The notes under the pieces are model-generated. The model worked only from the letters and a program-made list of their open reading frames with translations. It ran no database searches and was not told the origin of the DNA. A stretch of DNA of 49,225 bases from Corynebacterium sputi DSM 45148. GTDB lineage: Bacteria > Actinomycetota > Actinomycetes > Mycobacteriales > Mycobacteriaceae. Location: contig NZ_ATYV01000023.1 in assembly GCF_000427865.1 (NCBI RefSeq), positions 177 to 49,401 of the forward strand, in the 5' to 3' direction. The translations under genes and the position numbers were made by a program. Within the stretch, counting starts at the first letter, position 1. The number at the start of each line of letters is the position of its first letter. Below are positions 1 through 9,200 of the stretch, piece by piece.

Positions 1-140
1 GCGGCGAGGGTGAGTTCGCTGCGGTTGCGGTTCAGCGCTGCTTCGGCGCGGGCGGAGGTGTTCTCGTGTGCCCATTGTGGTGCGGTCTCGGCGAGGGCTG
101 CGGTGAAGGGGCAGTTGGTGGTGCCGTGGGTGTTGTCCAT
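1..140 (-). CDS. 5' end of an unidentified gene, cut by the window edge
   Basis: An open frame begins with ATG at 140 and runs off the left end, giving 46 residues (starting MDNTHGTTNC). The third codon positions are almost all G or C, as in real genes of this genome, and a purine-rich stretch AAAGGGGGG lies just upstream of the ATG as a ribosome binding site. The segment around ALNRNRSELTLAA resembles the N-terminal part of DUF222/HNH-endonuclease proteins (13E12-like family) common in actinobacteria, but too little is visible to be sure. It lies downstream of the broken reductase on the same strand, after about 155 bp of non-coding DNA. Coding status is fairly likely; the family is a guess. 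Confidence 0.5.
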   Translation of the reverse strand, partial: MDNTHGTTNCPFTAALAETAPQWAHENTSARAEAALNRNRSELTLA

Positions 141-236
141 GGTGGTGCCCCCCTTTGTTCTTGGTGTCGAACTGTTTCGCTGGTGTGTTTGACTATTGCA
201 GGTTGTTTCTGCGGTTTCAAGAGGCCAGGGGGTTGT

Positions 237-254
237 TTCGATAGTGTTATCGAA
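237..254. promoter_or_regulatory. perfect palindrome upstream of the edge gene
   Basis: TTCGATA-GTGT-TATCGAA is a perfect 7-4-7 palindrome about 100 bp upstream of the minus-strand gene starting at 140. It is directly followed on the plus strand by GAATGTTCA, which resembles half of a LexA box. The 141-296 stretch has no convincing ORF. The palindrome could be an operator for the edge gene; the regulator is unknown and LexA is only a possibility, because the spacing does not match the canonical 16-bp box. Confidence 0.4.
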
Positions 255-296
255 TGTTCACCTGCTGGTATGTGTTGCCTGGGATTGGCTGGGTCC

Positions 297-1157
297 TTAG
301 TTGGTCCAGCCGGCAACAATCTCGGCCACGGGAGTGGTCGGGCGGCCAATGAGGTGTGACAGGGTTCCCGGCTTTGGGCCCTCCAGCTCTCCGGCGGCGA
401 TCGATTCATCGGTAGTCGCGAGGAAATCTACGAAGAACGGGGGTGTGCCGGCGTCGGTCAGGGCAGCGCGGTACTCGTCGGTCGGGACATTGCGGTACTC
501 GACCGGCTTGCCGCTGACAGTGCTGGCGACCTTGGCGAGGTCTGCCAGGGTGAAGGCCTCGTCGCCGGCGAGTTCGTAGGTTGCGTCGGTGGCGTCTTCG
601 GCGGTGAGGACTACCGCTGCAGCCTCGGCGAAATCATTGCGGGCGGCGCCTGAGATGCGACCGTCATTTGCGCTGCCGATCAGGGTTCCGGAGTCGACTG
701 CCTGGGCCACACGGTCGGCGAAGTTCTCGATGTATCAGCCGTTTCGGAGCAGTGCGACGTCGAACGGGGCCGCGGCAAGGAGCTTCTCGGTCTCGACATG
801 TTCGGGTGCTACGGCATTGATCTCGGTGGTGTCGGTGTGGAGGAAGCTTGTGTATGCCACGAATCCGACATCTGCCGCGGTCGCAGCCTCAATTACTGCG
901 GTGTGCTGCGGGACGCGCTGGCCGACTGCGTTGCCTGAGATAAGGAGAAGGCGGTCAATGCCCTGGAGTGCAGATGTCAGTCCCTCGGGCTCGTCGTAGT
1001 CGAACTTTCGGACGTCAATGCCCGCTCCTGCGAGATTTTCTGCCTTGGCTGGGTCGCGAACCAGGGCGACGAGCTGATCTGGGGAAGTTCGCTTCAGGAG
1101 CTCTTTGGCGACGAGGGTTCCGAGCTGTCCGGTGGCTCCGGTGAATGCGATGGTCAT
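297..1157 (-). pseudogene. qor2: QOR2-like NAD(P)H-quinone reductase, broken by an in-frame stop
   Basis: The frame from ATG 1157 (preceded by AGGA) to TAA 297 encodes a 286-residue NmrA-like atypical SDR. It starts with the nucleotide-binding motif GATGQLG at residues 7-13 and continues as a typical NAD(P)H:quinone oxidoreductase 2 protein. Codon 141 (735-737) is TGA, exactly where homologues have Trp in the motif LLRNGWY; the frame resumes unchanged as YIENFADR. A single TGG-to-TGA change explains the break. Family knowledge: QOR2 reduces quinones with NADPH and in C. glutamicum is controlled by the neighbouring redox sensor QorR. Only a 140-residue N-terminal fragment would be made here, lacking the C-terminal substrate region, so the product is probably inactive. 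A sequencing error is the main alternative. Confidence 0.85.
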
Positions 1158-1199
1158 GGCGATGTCCTGTCTGTTGGGGTGCGGGGACCTACCCGCTTT

Positions 1200-1239
1200 C
1201 ACTAACTTTTCATTAGTGCTAACTTAAAGTAAGTACTTT
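1200..1239. promoter_or_regulatory. candidate QorR operators between qor2 and qorR
   Basis: The divergent 114-bp gap holds two inverted repeats: CACTAA-(7 nt)-TTAGTG at 1200-1218 and AAAGTA-AG-TACTTT at 1226-1239. Another CTAAC/GTTAG pair brackets the second one (1219-1223 and 1244-1248). DUF24/HxlR repressors bind such AT-rich repeats in the promoters they share with divergent targets, so these are the natural QorR binding sites. Which repeat is used cannot be decided from sequence. Confidence 0.55.
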
Positions 1240-1271
1240 TCGCTGTTAGTGTCAACCCCTGAGGAGGAAAA

Positions 1272-1631
1272 ATGACTGACCCGCAGCTCACGGACGATTT
1301 TCCGATGGACGTATTCAGTGCACTGTGTCCTTCCCGGGAATCGTTTCGGAACGTTTCTGGACGGTGGGGGTCTCTGGTGCTCATGGCAATTGACGGCGGC
1401 GCCACCAGATTCGGAGACATCCGCAGGTGCATCGACGGACTCAGCGAGCGAATGTTGTCCCAGACCCTCACTGCGCTCACCGACGACGGATTCGTCCTCC
1501 GAAGCGAAGATGGCGCCGGACGGCCGATTTACGCGCTTACCTCGGGCGGCTCTGCGGTCACGGTGAAGGTGAAGGAACTCCGAGACACGGTGTATGCGCA
1601 TCTGGAGTCGCGGAGTGTGGAGACGTCGTAA
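1272..1631 (+). CDS. qorR: DUF24 (HxlR-type) redox-sensing repressor, QorR-like
   Basis: A 119-residue winged-helix protein of the HxlR/DUF24 family. The ATG at 1272 follows a perfect GAGGAGG six nucleotides upstream. The conserved redox cysteine is Cys19 in the motif ALCPSRESF; a second cysteine is at 53. The helix-turn-helix and wing cover roughly residues 30-100 (RFGDIRRCIDGLSERMLSQTL is the recognition part). In C. glutamicum QorR represses qor2 and is released when its cysteine is oxidised. The same divergent arrangement with a QOR2-like gene supports the name. Here the target gene is broken while the regulator looks complete, so it may now control only itself or other genes. In C. glutamicum this pair sits near uvrB, so its position beside polA is a local rearrangement. 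Confidence 0.8.
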   Translation: MTDPQLTDDFPMDVFSALCPSRESFRNVSGRWGSLVLMAIDGGATRFGDIRRCIDGLSERMLSQTLTALTDDGFVLRSEDGAGRPIYALTSGGSAVTVKVKELRDTVYAHLESRSVETS

Positions 1632-1653
1632 AGCAGTCTTTTATGCGCTTCGA

Positions 1654-1687
1654 TTGACTGTCCGTGGGGCCTCTACACTTGGTGGCT
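1654..1687 (+). promoter_or_regulatory. polA promoter, leaderless type
   Basis: TTGACT at 1654-1659 and TACACT at 1674-1679 form a -35/-10 pair with a short 14-bp spacer. The -10 box ends 8 nt before the ATG at 1688, so transcription should begin at or next to the start codon. Confidence 0.45.
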
Positions 1688-4378
1688 ATGAAGCGAACCC
1701 TGATGCTGATCGACGGCCACTCGATGGCTTTCCGCGCCTTCTTCGCGCTGCCCACGGACAATTTCTCGACAACCGGCGGGCAGTATACGAACGCGGTGTA
1801 CGGGTTCCTGTCGATGCTGTCTTCGCTGCTCGGCGAGGAGAAGCCGACGCACGTGGCCGTGGCGTTCGACATCTCCCGCAAGACGTTCCGCTCCGAGATG
1901 TTCCCTGAATACAAGGCTCAGCGCGAGAAGTCGCCAGAGGAATTCCGTGGACAGGTGCCGCTGATCCAGGAGGCGTTGCAGCAGATGGGCATCGTCACTT
2001 TGGAGAAGGAGAATTACGAGGCCGACGACATCATCGCGACGCTGGCGACGCAGGCTGAGCCGGAAGGCTTCGAGACCTACATCGTTACCGGCGACCGCGA
2101 TGCGCTTCAGTTGGTCAACGACACGACCACGGTCCTGTATCCGATGCGTGGAGTATCTAACCTGCACCGTTTCACCCCGGACGCGGTCGTGGAGAAGTAC
2201 GGCCTCACTCCGGTTCAGTATCCGGACTTCGCGGCGTTGCGTGGCGATCCGTCTGACAACCTGCCGGGCATCCCGGGTGTCGGTGAAAAGACCGCCACCA
2301 AGTGGATTACCCAGTACGGCTCCCTCGACGACCTCATTCAGCATGCTGAGGACATTCGCGGAAAGGCTGGCGACAGTTTCCGTGAGCGGATCTCGAATGT
2401 GGAGATGAACCGCACGCTGACGGAAATGGTCAAGGATCTTGACTTGCCGTTTGGTCCTGAGGAGCTGGAACTGCGGCCTGCCGATGCGACAGGTGTCTCC
2501 GACTTCTTCGATCGCCTCGAATTCGGCGCTAACCTGCGCGACCGCGTGATGAAGACGCTGCGCTCGGATAGCTCGGTTGTTGAGGCTTCCGATAAATCGG
2601 AGGCTCCAGCTGAGGTGGCTTACGCCTCGCTTTCCGACGGTTCCCTCAACACCTGGCTCAACAACCTCGCATTGCCTGCCGCCATTGATTTTACGGGCGG
2701 GAAGTTGGCGATCGCAGCGGTCGGGACGCCGATGGAGTCTGAGTCGGACGAGCCTGTGGGAACACTGACGGATGTCGCTGTCCTGGAGCTGGACGACATG
2801 GCTCCCGCGGATGAGGAAGCGCTGCAGAAGTGGCTGGCCGACTCGTCGGTGGCTAAGGCGGTGCATGATTCGAAGGCAACGATGCACGCATTGTGGTCGG
2901 GCCCGGACTATGAGTTGGACGGGGTCGTTCACGACACGATCCTGGCCGGTTACCTGCTGCGCCCGAGCCAGCGTAGCTATGAATTGGACAACCTCACCCA
3001 GCGGCACCTGCATCGCGCCTTGGAGATCGAGGAGGCCGAAGGTCAGATGACCTTGTTGGATGAGGCCGGTGAAACTGGCGGCGGAGAGCGCGCCATCGCA
3101 GTGTTGGAGTTGGCCGCAGTTTTGTCTGAGGAACTCGACGAGGCTGGCCTGTACCCGGTGTACGCCGACATTGAGGTTCCGCTGGCCGTCGTTCTGGCTC
3201 GCATGGAGCGCACTGGCATTGCCGTCGATACCGACAAGCTCGAGGACCTGCAATCGGAAGCGGCACAGAAGACCTCTGCTGCAGAAGAGGCGGCTCGCGA
3301 CCTGGTTGACCGCCCGAACCTCAACATCGGTTCGCCCAAGCAGCTGCAGGAAGTCCTCTTCGATCAGCTGGGCATGCCGAAGACGAAAAAGACGAAGACC
3401 GGCTACTCGACCGCAGCCAAGGAGCTGGAGAACCTCGCAAAGAACAACCCGCATCCCTTCATGGAGAAGCTGCTGGAGTTCCGTGAGGCTCAGAAGATGA
3501 AGTCCACCGTGGAGGGCCTGATCAAGGCCATCGCCGATGACGGACGTATTCACACGACCTTCAACCAGACCGTCGCAGCCACCGGTCGCCTGTCCTCAAC
3601 CGACCCGAACCTGCAGAACATCCCTGTGCGCACTGATTTTGGTCGCCGGATCCGCTCTGCATTCGTTGCAGGCTCGGACTATTCCAACTTGGTCACCGCC
3701 GACTACTCCCAGATTGAGATGCGCGTGATGGCGCACCTGTCCAAGGACGAGGGACTGATCGAGGCGTACAAGGCCGGTGAGGATCTCCACAACTACGTCG
3801 GCTCCAAGGTCTTTGGAGTTCCCATTGATGGGGTCACCCCAGAGCTGCGTCGCCGAGTGAAGGCCATGAGCTATGGCCTGGCCTACGGACTATCCGCGTT
3901 CGGCCTTTCCCAGCAGCTCGATATCCCTGCAGGTGAGGCAAAGCAGCTCATGGAGGACTACTTCGAGCGCTTCGGCGGCGTGCGAGACTACCTCTCCGGT
4001 GTTGTCGACCAGGCTCGCAAGGACGGATACACCGCGACTCTGTACGACCGCCGCCGCTACCTGCCGGACCTTACGGCTACAAACCGCGTCGCCCGCGACA
4101 ACGCCGAGCGTGCCGCACTGAACTCGCCGATCCAGGGCACCGCCGCCGACATCATCAAGGTGGCCATGCTGCGTGTCGACGAGGCCTTCACCACTGCAGA
4201 TCTGAAGTCTCGGGTCCTGCTGCAGGTCCACGATGAACTTGTAGTCGAGGTCGTCGATGGGGAAGAGGACACCGTGGTCGACATCCTCAATCGCGAGATG
4301 GATGCTGCGATCGACCTGCGCGTACCGCTGGAGGTCTCTGTCGGCGTGGGCACGAACTGGGATGAAGCTGCCCACTAG
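1688..4378 (+). CDS. polA: DNA polymerase I
   Basis: An 896-residue family A DNA polymerase for Okazaki-fragment processing and repair synthesis. The N-terminal 5'-3' exonuclease occupies about residues 1-290, with the acidic metal-binding motifs YEADD and TGDRDALQ and the helix-hairpin-helix LPGIPGVGEKTA. A 3'-5' exonuclease-like domain follows (about 300-500); its catalytic acidic residues are not evident, as is usual in actinobacterial PolA. The polymerase domain has motif A (ADYSQIEMR, about 670), motif B (RRRVKAMSYGLAYG, about 721) and motif C (QVHDELVVEV, about 845). ATG 1688 was chosen over the in-frame GTG at 1664 because the protein conventionally starts MKRTLMLIDGHS and a -10 box lies 8 nt upstream. 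No terminator is evident before the next gene. Confidence 0.98.
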   Translation: MKRTLMLIDGHSMAFRAFFALPTDNFSTTGGQYTNAVYGFLSMLSSLLGEEKPTHVAVAFDISRKTFRSEMFPEYKAQREKSPEEFRGQVPLIQEALQQMGIVTLEKENYEADDIIATLATQAEPEGFETYIVTGDRDALQLVNDTTTVLYPMRGVSNLHRFTPDAVVEKYGLTPVQYPDFAALRGDPSDNLPGIPGVGEKTATKWITQYGSLDDLIQHAEDIRGKAGDSFRERISNVEMNRTLTEMVKDLDLPFGPEELELRPADATGVSDFFDRLEFGANLRDRVMKTLRSDSSVVEASDKSEAPAEVAYASLSDGSLNTWLNNLALPAAIDFTGGKLAIAAVGTPMESESDEPVGTLTDVAVLELDDMAPADEEALQKWLADSSVAKAVHDSKATMHALWSGPDYELDGVVHDTILAGYLLRPSQRSYELDNLTQRHLHRALEIEEAEGQMTLLDEAGETGGGERAIAVLELAAVLSEELDEAGLYPVYADIEVPLAVVLARMERTGIAVDTDKLEDLQSEAAQKTSAAEEAARDLVDRPNLNIGSPKQLQEVLFDQLGMPKTKKTKTGYSTAAKELENLAKNNPHPFMEKLLEFREAQKMKSTVEGLIKAIADDGRIHTTFNQTVAATGRLSSTDPNLQNIPVRTDFGRRIRSAFVAGSDYSNLVTADYSQIEMRVMAHLSKDEGLIEAYKAGEDLHNYVGSKVFGVPIDGVTPELRRRVKAMSYGLAYGLSAFGLSQQLDIPAGEAKQLMEDYFERFGGVRDYLSGVVDQARKDGYTATLYDRRRYLPDLTATNRVARDNAERAALNSPIQGTAADIIKVAMLRVDEAFTTADLKSRVLLQVHDELVVEVVDGEEDTVVDILNREMDAAIDLRVPLEVSVGVGTNWDEAAH

Positions 4379-4425
4379 ATCGCTGGCCTTGACCTTGACG
4401 TGACGTCATAGTTTTTGCTGAGGAC

Positions 4426-5625
4426 ATGACACGAAGCTTCTTCTTCTACCTGTCCTCGTACGGCACATCGATACTGGGCAACTCCATCACGGCGGTCGCA
4501 CTGCCGCTGCTGGTGTTGTTCACCACCGGCAGCCCGCTCGGCGCCGGTGCGGTCGCCATCGCCGCCGCGGTACCTTCTGCCATCGCGGGAATCCTCATGG
4601 GTTCGCTCATCGACAAGATCAACCGTCGTACCGCAGCGGTTTTGTCGGATGTCATCTCGGCAGTGGCGCTACTGATGTTGCCGATTGTTGAAATGACGGT
4701 AGGGCTCAATCTTGGGTGGTTCATCGCGATCGCGATCCTCAACTCCTTTGGCGACGTCCCCGGAATCACCGCACGTGATGCAATGATTCCTTCGATCTGC
4801 AGAGCCTCCGGGGTGGATTCTTCGAGGCTCATTGGGCTCAAAGAATCTTTGGGCGGCGGCTCCATGTTGGTTGGCCCGGCGATCGCCGGACTTCTTGTGG
4901 CGACGCTCGAGCCGGTTTCCGTCATGTGGGTTACTGCTGGAGCCGCGGCACTGGCAGCCATCCTGTCGTTGGGCATTCCCTACGGTGCTGCTGCGGTGAA
5001 CGACCCTGCGGACACTCCTCGCCCGGGCGGTGTCTTCGACGGGGTCGTCATCATCTTCCGTCATCCGCTCCTGCGAGTGATGGTTCTGCTGAGCCTCGTG
5101 TTGGCTGTCGCACTCGCCGCGATGCAGGGAATGGTGATCCCGGTCCACTTCGCATTCCGTGACGAAGCCGAACTCGTCGGATTCGTACTCAGTTCCCTGG
5201 CTGCGGGGCTGCTCGTTGGAGGCGCAGTCTTCGCGGTGCTGGGGGAGAAGGTGTCCCGGCGCGTGTGGTTCTTCGTCGGGGTCGTCGTGGTCGGCGCCGG
5301 ATTTGTTGTTATCGGATTGCTCGGACCTGCCTGGTCGATCTTCCTCGGCGCCGCTTTGGTCGGAGTTGGCGGCGGCTGCATGAATGCAGTCATCGGCCTG
5401 ACCTTCATCGAGAACGTTCACGGCAACCAGCGTGGAAAGGTCCTCGGTGCACAAAACGCGATCATGACGCTCGTGCCGGCGCTGGGAGTCGGGGGCGCGG
5501 CCGCACTCATCGAGGTCGGTAGCCTTGGTCTGACCACGACCGTTCTCGCGGCGTTGTGGATCGTCGCCGCGATCGTGGCGATACTGAGCCCCCGAGTGCG
5601 GAGGCTGGGACAGGAGACAGCCTGA
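4426..5625 (+). CDS. MFS efflux-type transporter
   Basis: A 399-residue membrane protein with about 12 predicted hydrophobic segments, matching the major facilitator superfamily in length and layout. The basic loop after the second segment (GSLIDKINRRTAA, residues about 60-75) fits the MFS cytoplasmic loop 2-3 signature. The ATG at 4426 follows GAGG. Its stop overlaps the start of a MerR-family gene (TGATG), so the two are translationally coupled and probably co-regulated. Such MFS-MerR pairs often export toxic compounds that the regulator senses; the substrate here cannot be inferred. A palindromic TGACGTCA (4401-4408) lies in the short gap after polA and may be an operator, but this 8-mer also occurs at unrelated positions. 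Confidence 0.85.
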   Translation: MTRSFFFYLSSYGTSILGNSITAVALPLLVLFTTGSPLGAGAVAIAAAVPSAIAGILMGSLIDKINRRTAAVLSDVISAVALLMLPIVEMTVGLNLGWFIAIAILNSFGDVPGITARDAMIPSICRASGVDSSRLIGLKESLGGGSMLVGPAIAGLLVATLEPVSVMWVTAGAAALAAILSLGIPYGAAAVNDPADTPRPGGVFDGVVIIFRHPLLRVMVLLSLVLAVALAAMQGMVIPVHFAFRDEAELVGFVLSSLAAGLLVGGAVFAVLGEKVSRRVWFFVGVVVVGAGFVVIGLLGPAWSIFLGAALVGVGGGCMNAVIGLTFIENVHGNQRGKVLGAQNAIMTLVPALGVGGAAALIEVGSLGLTTTVLAALWIVAAIVAILSPRVRRLGQETA

Positions 5626-6296
5626 TGCGCATCGCCGAGTTGGCCGATCTCGCGGGAGTAACCGTCCGCACCATTCGCTATTACCACCAGGCCGGAATCC
5701 TCCCGGAGCCGCCGAGACTCTCTAATGGGTACCGCGATTACACGGTCGATGACCTGGTCACTGTCCTGAAAATTGTCGAGCTCACTGAGTCCGGTCTGTC
5801 GCTGTCACAGGCTGCGACGGTGGCTGCGGGCTCAACTGATTCGCCCGACGACGTCTTGGACGACGCCGACCGAGCCCTCGCCGCGAAAATTGCTGCCCTT
5901 ACCAAGCAAAGAAAAAGACTGGCCGAAGCCCGTGCCGGAGGGCACGTGGGACTATCCCGAGAAACGGCAGCTCTCAGCGTCACTCCCGATGACCTACCCA
6001 CTGCGATCTTGCTTGCTCATCTGTACCGGGATAATCCGCAGCTTCCGCTCCTGGCCACGATGCTCAGTGCGCCGGAGATGCGAGAGAGCCTCGAATCCAT
6101 TCAGAAGCGTTTCGACGCCCTCGACGAGCACTCCACCGACGACGAACTCGTTAACCTCACAGCCGACATCCATGACGTGATGGCTGACTTCACTGATGGG
6201 CTACCGGCGTTGACGGAAGAGCAGAATCAGCTGATCCTCGCTCTGACCGAAGGAAAGCTCAACAACCGCCAGCGGCGGTTCTTCGAAGGGCAGTGA
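5625..6296 (+). CDS. MerR-family transcriptional regulator
   Basis: A 223-residue protein with a textbook MerR DNA-binding domain at residues 1-70 (MRIAELADLAGVTVRTIRYYHQAG, then the wing NGYRDYTVDDL), a coiled-coil dimerisation helix (about 78-112) and a C-terminal effector region of about 110 residues without recognisable ligand motifs. The start is the ATG at 5625, overlapping the MFS stop codon by one base and preceded by AGGAGA; a longer in-frame extension inside the MFS gene is not credible. It probably controls the transporter it is coupled to. It converges with the AddA-like gene, with only 2 bp between the two stop codons and no terminator. Confidence 0.88.
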   Translation: MRIAELADLAGVTVRTIRYYHQAGILPEPPRLSNGYRDYTVDDLVTVLKIVELTESGLSLSQAATVAAGSTDSPDDVLDDADRALAAKIAALTKQRKRLAEARAGGHVGLSRETAALSVTPDDLPTAILLAHLYRDNPQLPLLATMLSAPEMRESLESIQKRFDALDEHSTDDELVNLTADIHDVMADFTDGLPALTEEQNQLILALTEGKLNNRQRRFFEGQ

Positions 6297-6298
6297 GC

Positions 6299-9200
6299 CT
6301 AAACGCCCAGTGCCAGGACCAGGCCCTTTAAGGGCAAGTGGATCAGCGTCTCGGTAGGTCGGGAGTGTCCGGCCAGTTCGAGAGCATCCGCGTACGCACT
6401 GAGCTGTCCGATGTATTCCTTCCTCACATGATCGACCGGTTCAGGTCCGGGATAGGACTTGTGGTCGATGAGGATGAGGGAGGCGTCGGGAAGCATAAGC
6501 AGTTGATCGATCCACCCCTCAGACACCTGGCCGTGCTCATTGCGCCAGGTGATGGGGACCTCGGTGAGGATCTTCGCGCCCGGGTAGGTGGTGTCGATCC
6601 AGGTGCGCCAGCGCTCGCCGAGTTCGATGACACGCTCGGGATCGATGTACCGAGAGATGTTCCAGGAGTTGATGAGGCGGGTGGCGGAGGTGAGTTTGTC
6701 GGCGTCGGGAAGTGAGGCGCCAAGGTAGCTGTGGATCGCATCGCCAACGTGGTTCCAGTTTTCGCCGCCCTCGTCCACGAGCGGATCGCCGAGGATCGCG
6801 CGTTCAGTGACCGCCACCGTGTCGATCTGGGTGGCGGTGGTGCGGATACCACTGGGAGTGACTCGGGAGGGGAAACCTGGCGCTGAAGGAGCCGTGCGGA
6901 GAATGTCCTGGGAATGAGGCACTGTGCCGGTGGACTCCAACTCGCCGTCTTCTGGAATGGAAAGGGAGGAGATCTCGACGGGAACCTCGGCGAGCAGGCC
7001 GTCGTTGTTCTTGATCTGGAGGAAGTCGCCGGCGGTGTCGAGTGAGACCTCGGTGCCGTTCAAGGCGGAGAGGCCGGTGAAATCTTTGATCGGCGCCAGC
7101 GCGGAGATGCGGACGGCACGGGTCAGCGCGACGTAGGAGAGACGCCTGGCATCGGCGTTGTCAGCGTTGCGTCGGATCAGTTGTGAGCGGTGGTTTTCGA
7201 GCTCCGCGATGATGGTGTCGAGCTTGGAATCGATCGCGGGCCAGAAGCGGAGGAAACGTCCGCCGAGGGGGTCCTCGATCGTTGGTGGGCGGAGGGATTC
7301 GACGCGATGGCCGAAGGGGTGGAACCAGTCGGTCGGCTTCGGCACGATCACACAGACCGCTTCCCACTCGAGCCCCTTGGCCGAGTGGACGGTGCCCACA
7401 TAGACGCCCGTCTCTGACTTCTGGTCCGGCGCCTCGGCGTCCTTGAACCACAGTAGGAATCCCGTGGGAGAGACCGGCGCGCCATTGCCTTTGGCCTCGT
7501 TCATGTAGTCAAGCGCCATTGCGGAGATGGCGCCGAGGGATTCAGTGCGCTCGTCTGGAGTGCTCCATCGCGCGATGCGACGGCGCAGGTCAGTGGCGTC
7601 GATGACCTGACGGATGATCTCATCCGGGGTCAGGTCGACAACTGTTTCGCGAAGCGCGACGAAGGGCTCGAGGATTGGATCCTTGGCCCACTGTGCGAGT
7701 AATTCACGGCGATCCTCGCGAGTATCGGCTGAGGTCAGATCTCGGAACCAAGTTTGGTGGGCACCGTGGTCATCCATCAGGTGGATCAACTCGGTGAGGG
7801 ACTGGGTGTCCCGGGCATCGAGGAGGAACCCGAGAGCTGCCTGCACCAGCTGCCCTTCACGGGATTGGCGCGGGTCGGAGATACCACTGGAACAAGGGAC
7901 CCCGGCCACCTTGAGTGCTGCGCTGATCTCCTTGGCCTGAGTGTTGGTCCGGGCAAGTACTGCAATGTCTTCCGGAGCCAGCCCGTCCTCGCGGATCCAG
8001 CGGATGACGCCGGCAGCGATGGAGCCGTACCAATCCGGATTCTTAGGGGTCTTGGCGTCGGGGTTCCATATTTGAACGCGGCCGTCGCGACGCTTCTCTG
8101 CCACCGGCTCTGCGACGGTCAAACGTGCGGACTCATCGATCGTCGCTGCGAAAATCTCGTTCGACAGTTGCAGTGGCTGTGCGTGCGAACGCCAGGACTT
8201 GTCGAGGACTCGGAGGTCGCCACCGCTGTCCTTGACCGCCTCGATAGCCGCATCCATCAACAGCGGGTCTGAACCGCGGAAGCCGTAGATCGACTGTTTC
8301 GGATCGCCAACCCAGATAATCTCGCCGACGAGTTCGCCCAGTGCGAAGAACAGTGAGAGCTGCAGCGGGCTGGTGTCCTGGAACTCGTCGACGACGAGGA
8401 CTTCGTAGGAGTCGGCGATTGCTTCTCGGACTCGCTCGGAGGACTGGATGACCTCCAGCGCCATGACCTCCTGGTCGATGAAGTCCAGAAGGCCCAGTGC
8501 GTCCTTGTAGTCGCGGTACGACTCAATGCAGTCTGCGGCGGTAGTGAGAGTCAGCTCGATGAGGGTTCGGATGTCGTCGCGGAACACCGGGTTGGCGGCG
8601 ATGTCGGTTGAGATATCCGAGAAAACCTCGAAGGCCGCAACCACCGCTTTAGGCGATGAGACCTTGCCGAATCCGGCCCATTCAGCCCAGGTGAAGTCAC
8701 GTGGATGATTGCGCGCTTGATCGGCCCACTTGGTGTGCTTCTCGACCCGGGTTTTCGCGGTTTTCGTAGTTTGGCCTTCATCTGAATCGATCGCCTCATC
8801 ACAAGCCTGGATGAGGTTTGATTTCCAGAGGCCGGTGCGTGAGTCAGTAGTGTCGGGGGAGGCGACGGCGTCGAGAAGCGATATCACTTCCTCAGTTGAG
8901 GGCTTGATTGAATCGCGCAGGTCATCAGCGGTGAGAAGGTTCTGGCGAGCTGCCTCAGTGATCTCCTGGACAGTCCGGGGCCAAGAGATGCGGTTGTCGT
9001 ATTGGTGGGTATCGGCGGGGCGGTCGTAACCGGTGCGCTTGAGCAGCTCATGGTGTTCGGCATCGCGGACGGCAATGATGTCGTCGGTGGCGACGGCGAA
9101 GGCACGCTTGCCAGCCTCGTCCTCCAGGATGTCCAGCATGGGGGAGAGACCTGCGTCGATGGCGAAGTCCTGCACGATGCGCGAGGCAACCGAGTTCACC

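Noticed and set aside
735..737. TGA read as tryptophan or selenocysteine
   Set aside because: TGA is a normal stop for many genes here, and no selenocysteine element is visible; a point mutation is simpler.
1673..3553. A 626-codon open frame antisense to polA
   Set aside because: It mirrors the codon bias of polA, has no recognisable domain and no start signals. Such long antisense frames are expected in high-GC genes.
4401..4408. TGACGTCA palindrome as a specific operator for the MFS-MerR operon
   Set aside because: The same 8-mer also occurs at about 15675 inside the ABC ATPase gene and at 23774-23781 between two convergent stop codons, so it is probably not specific.
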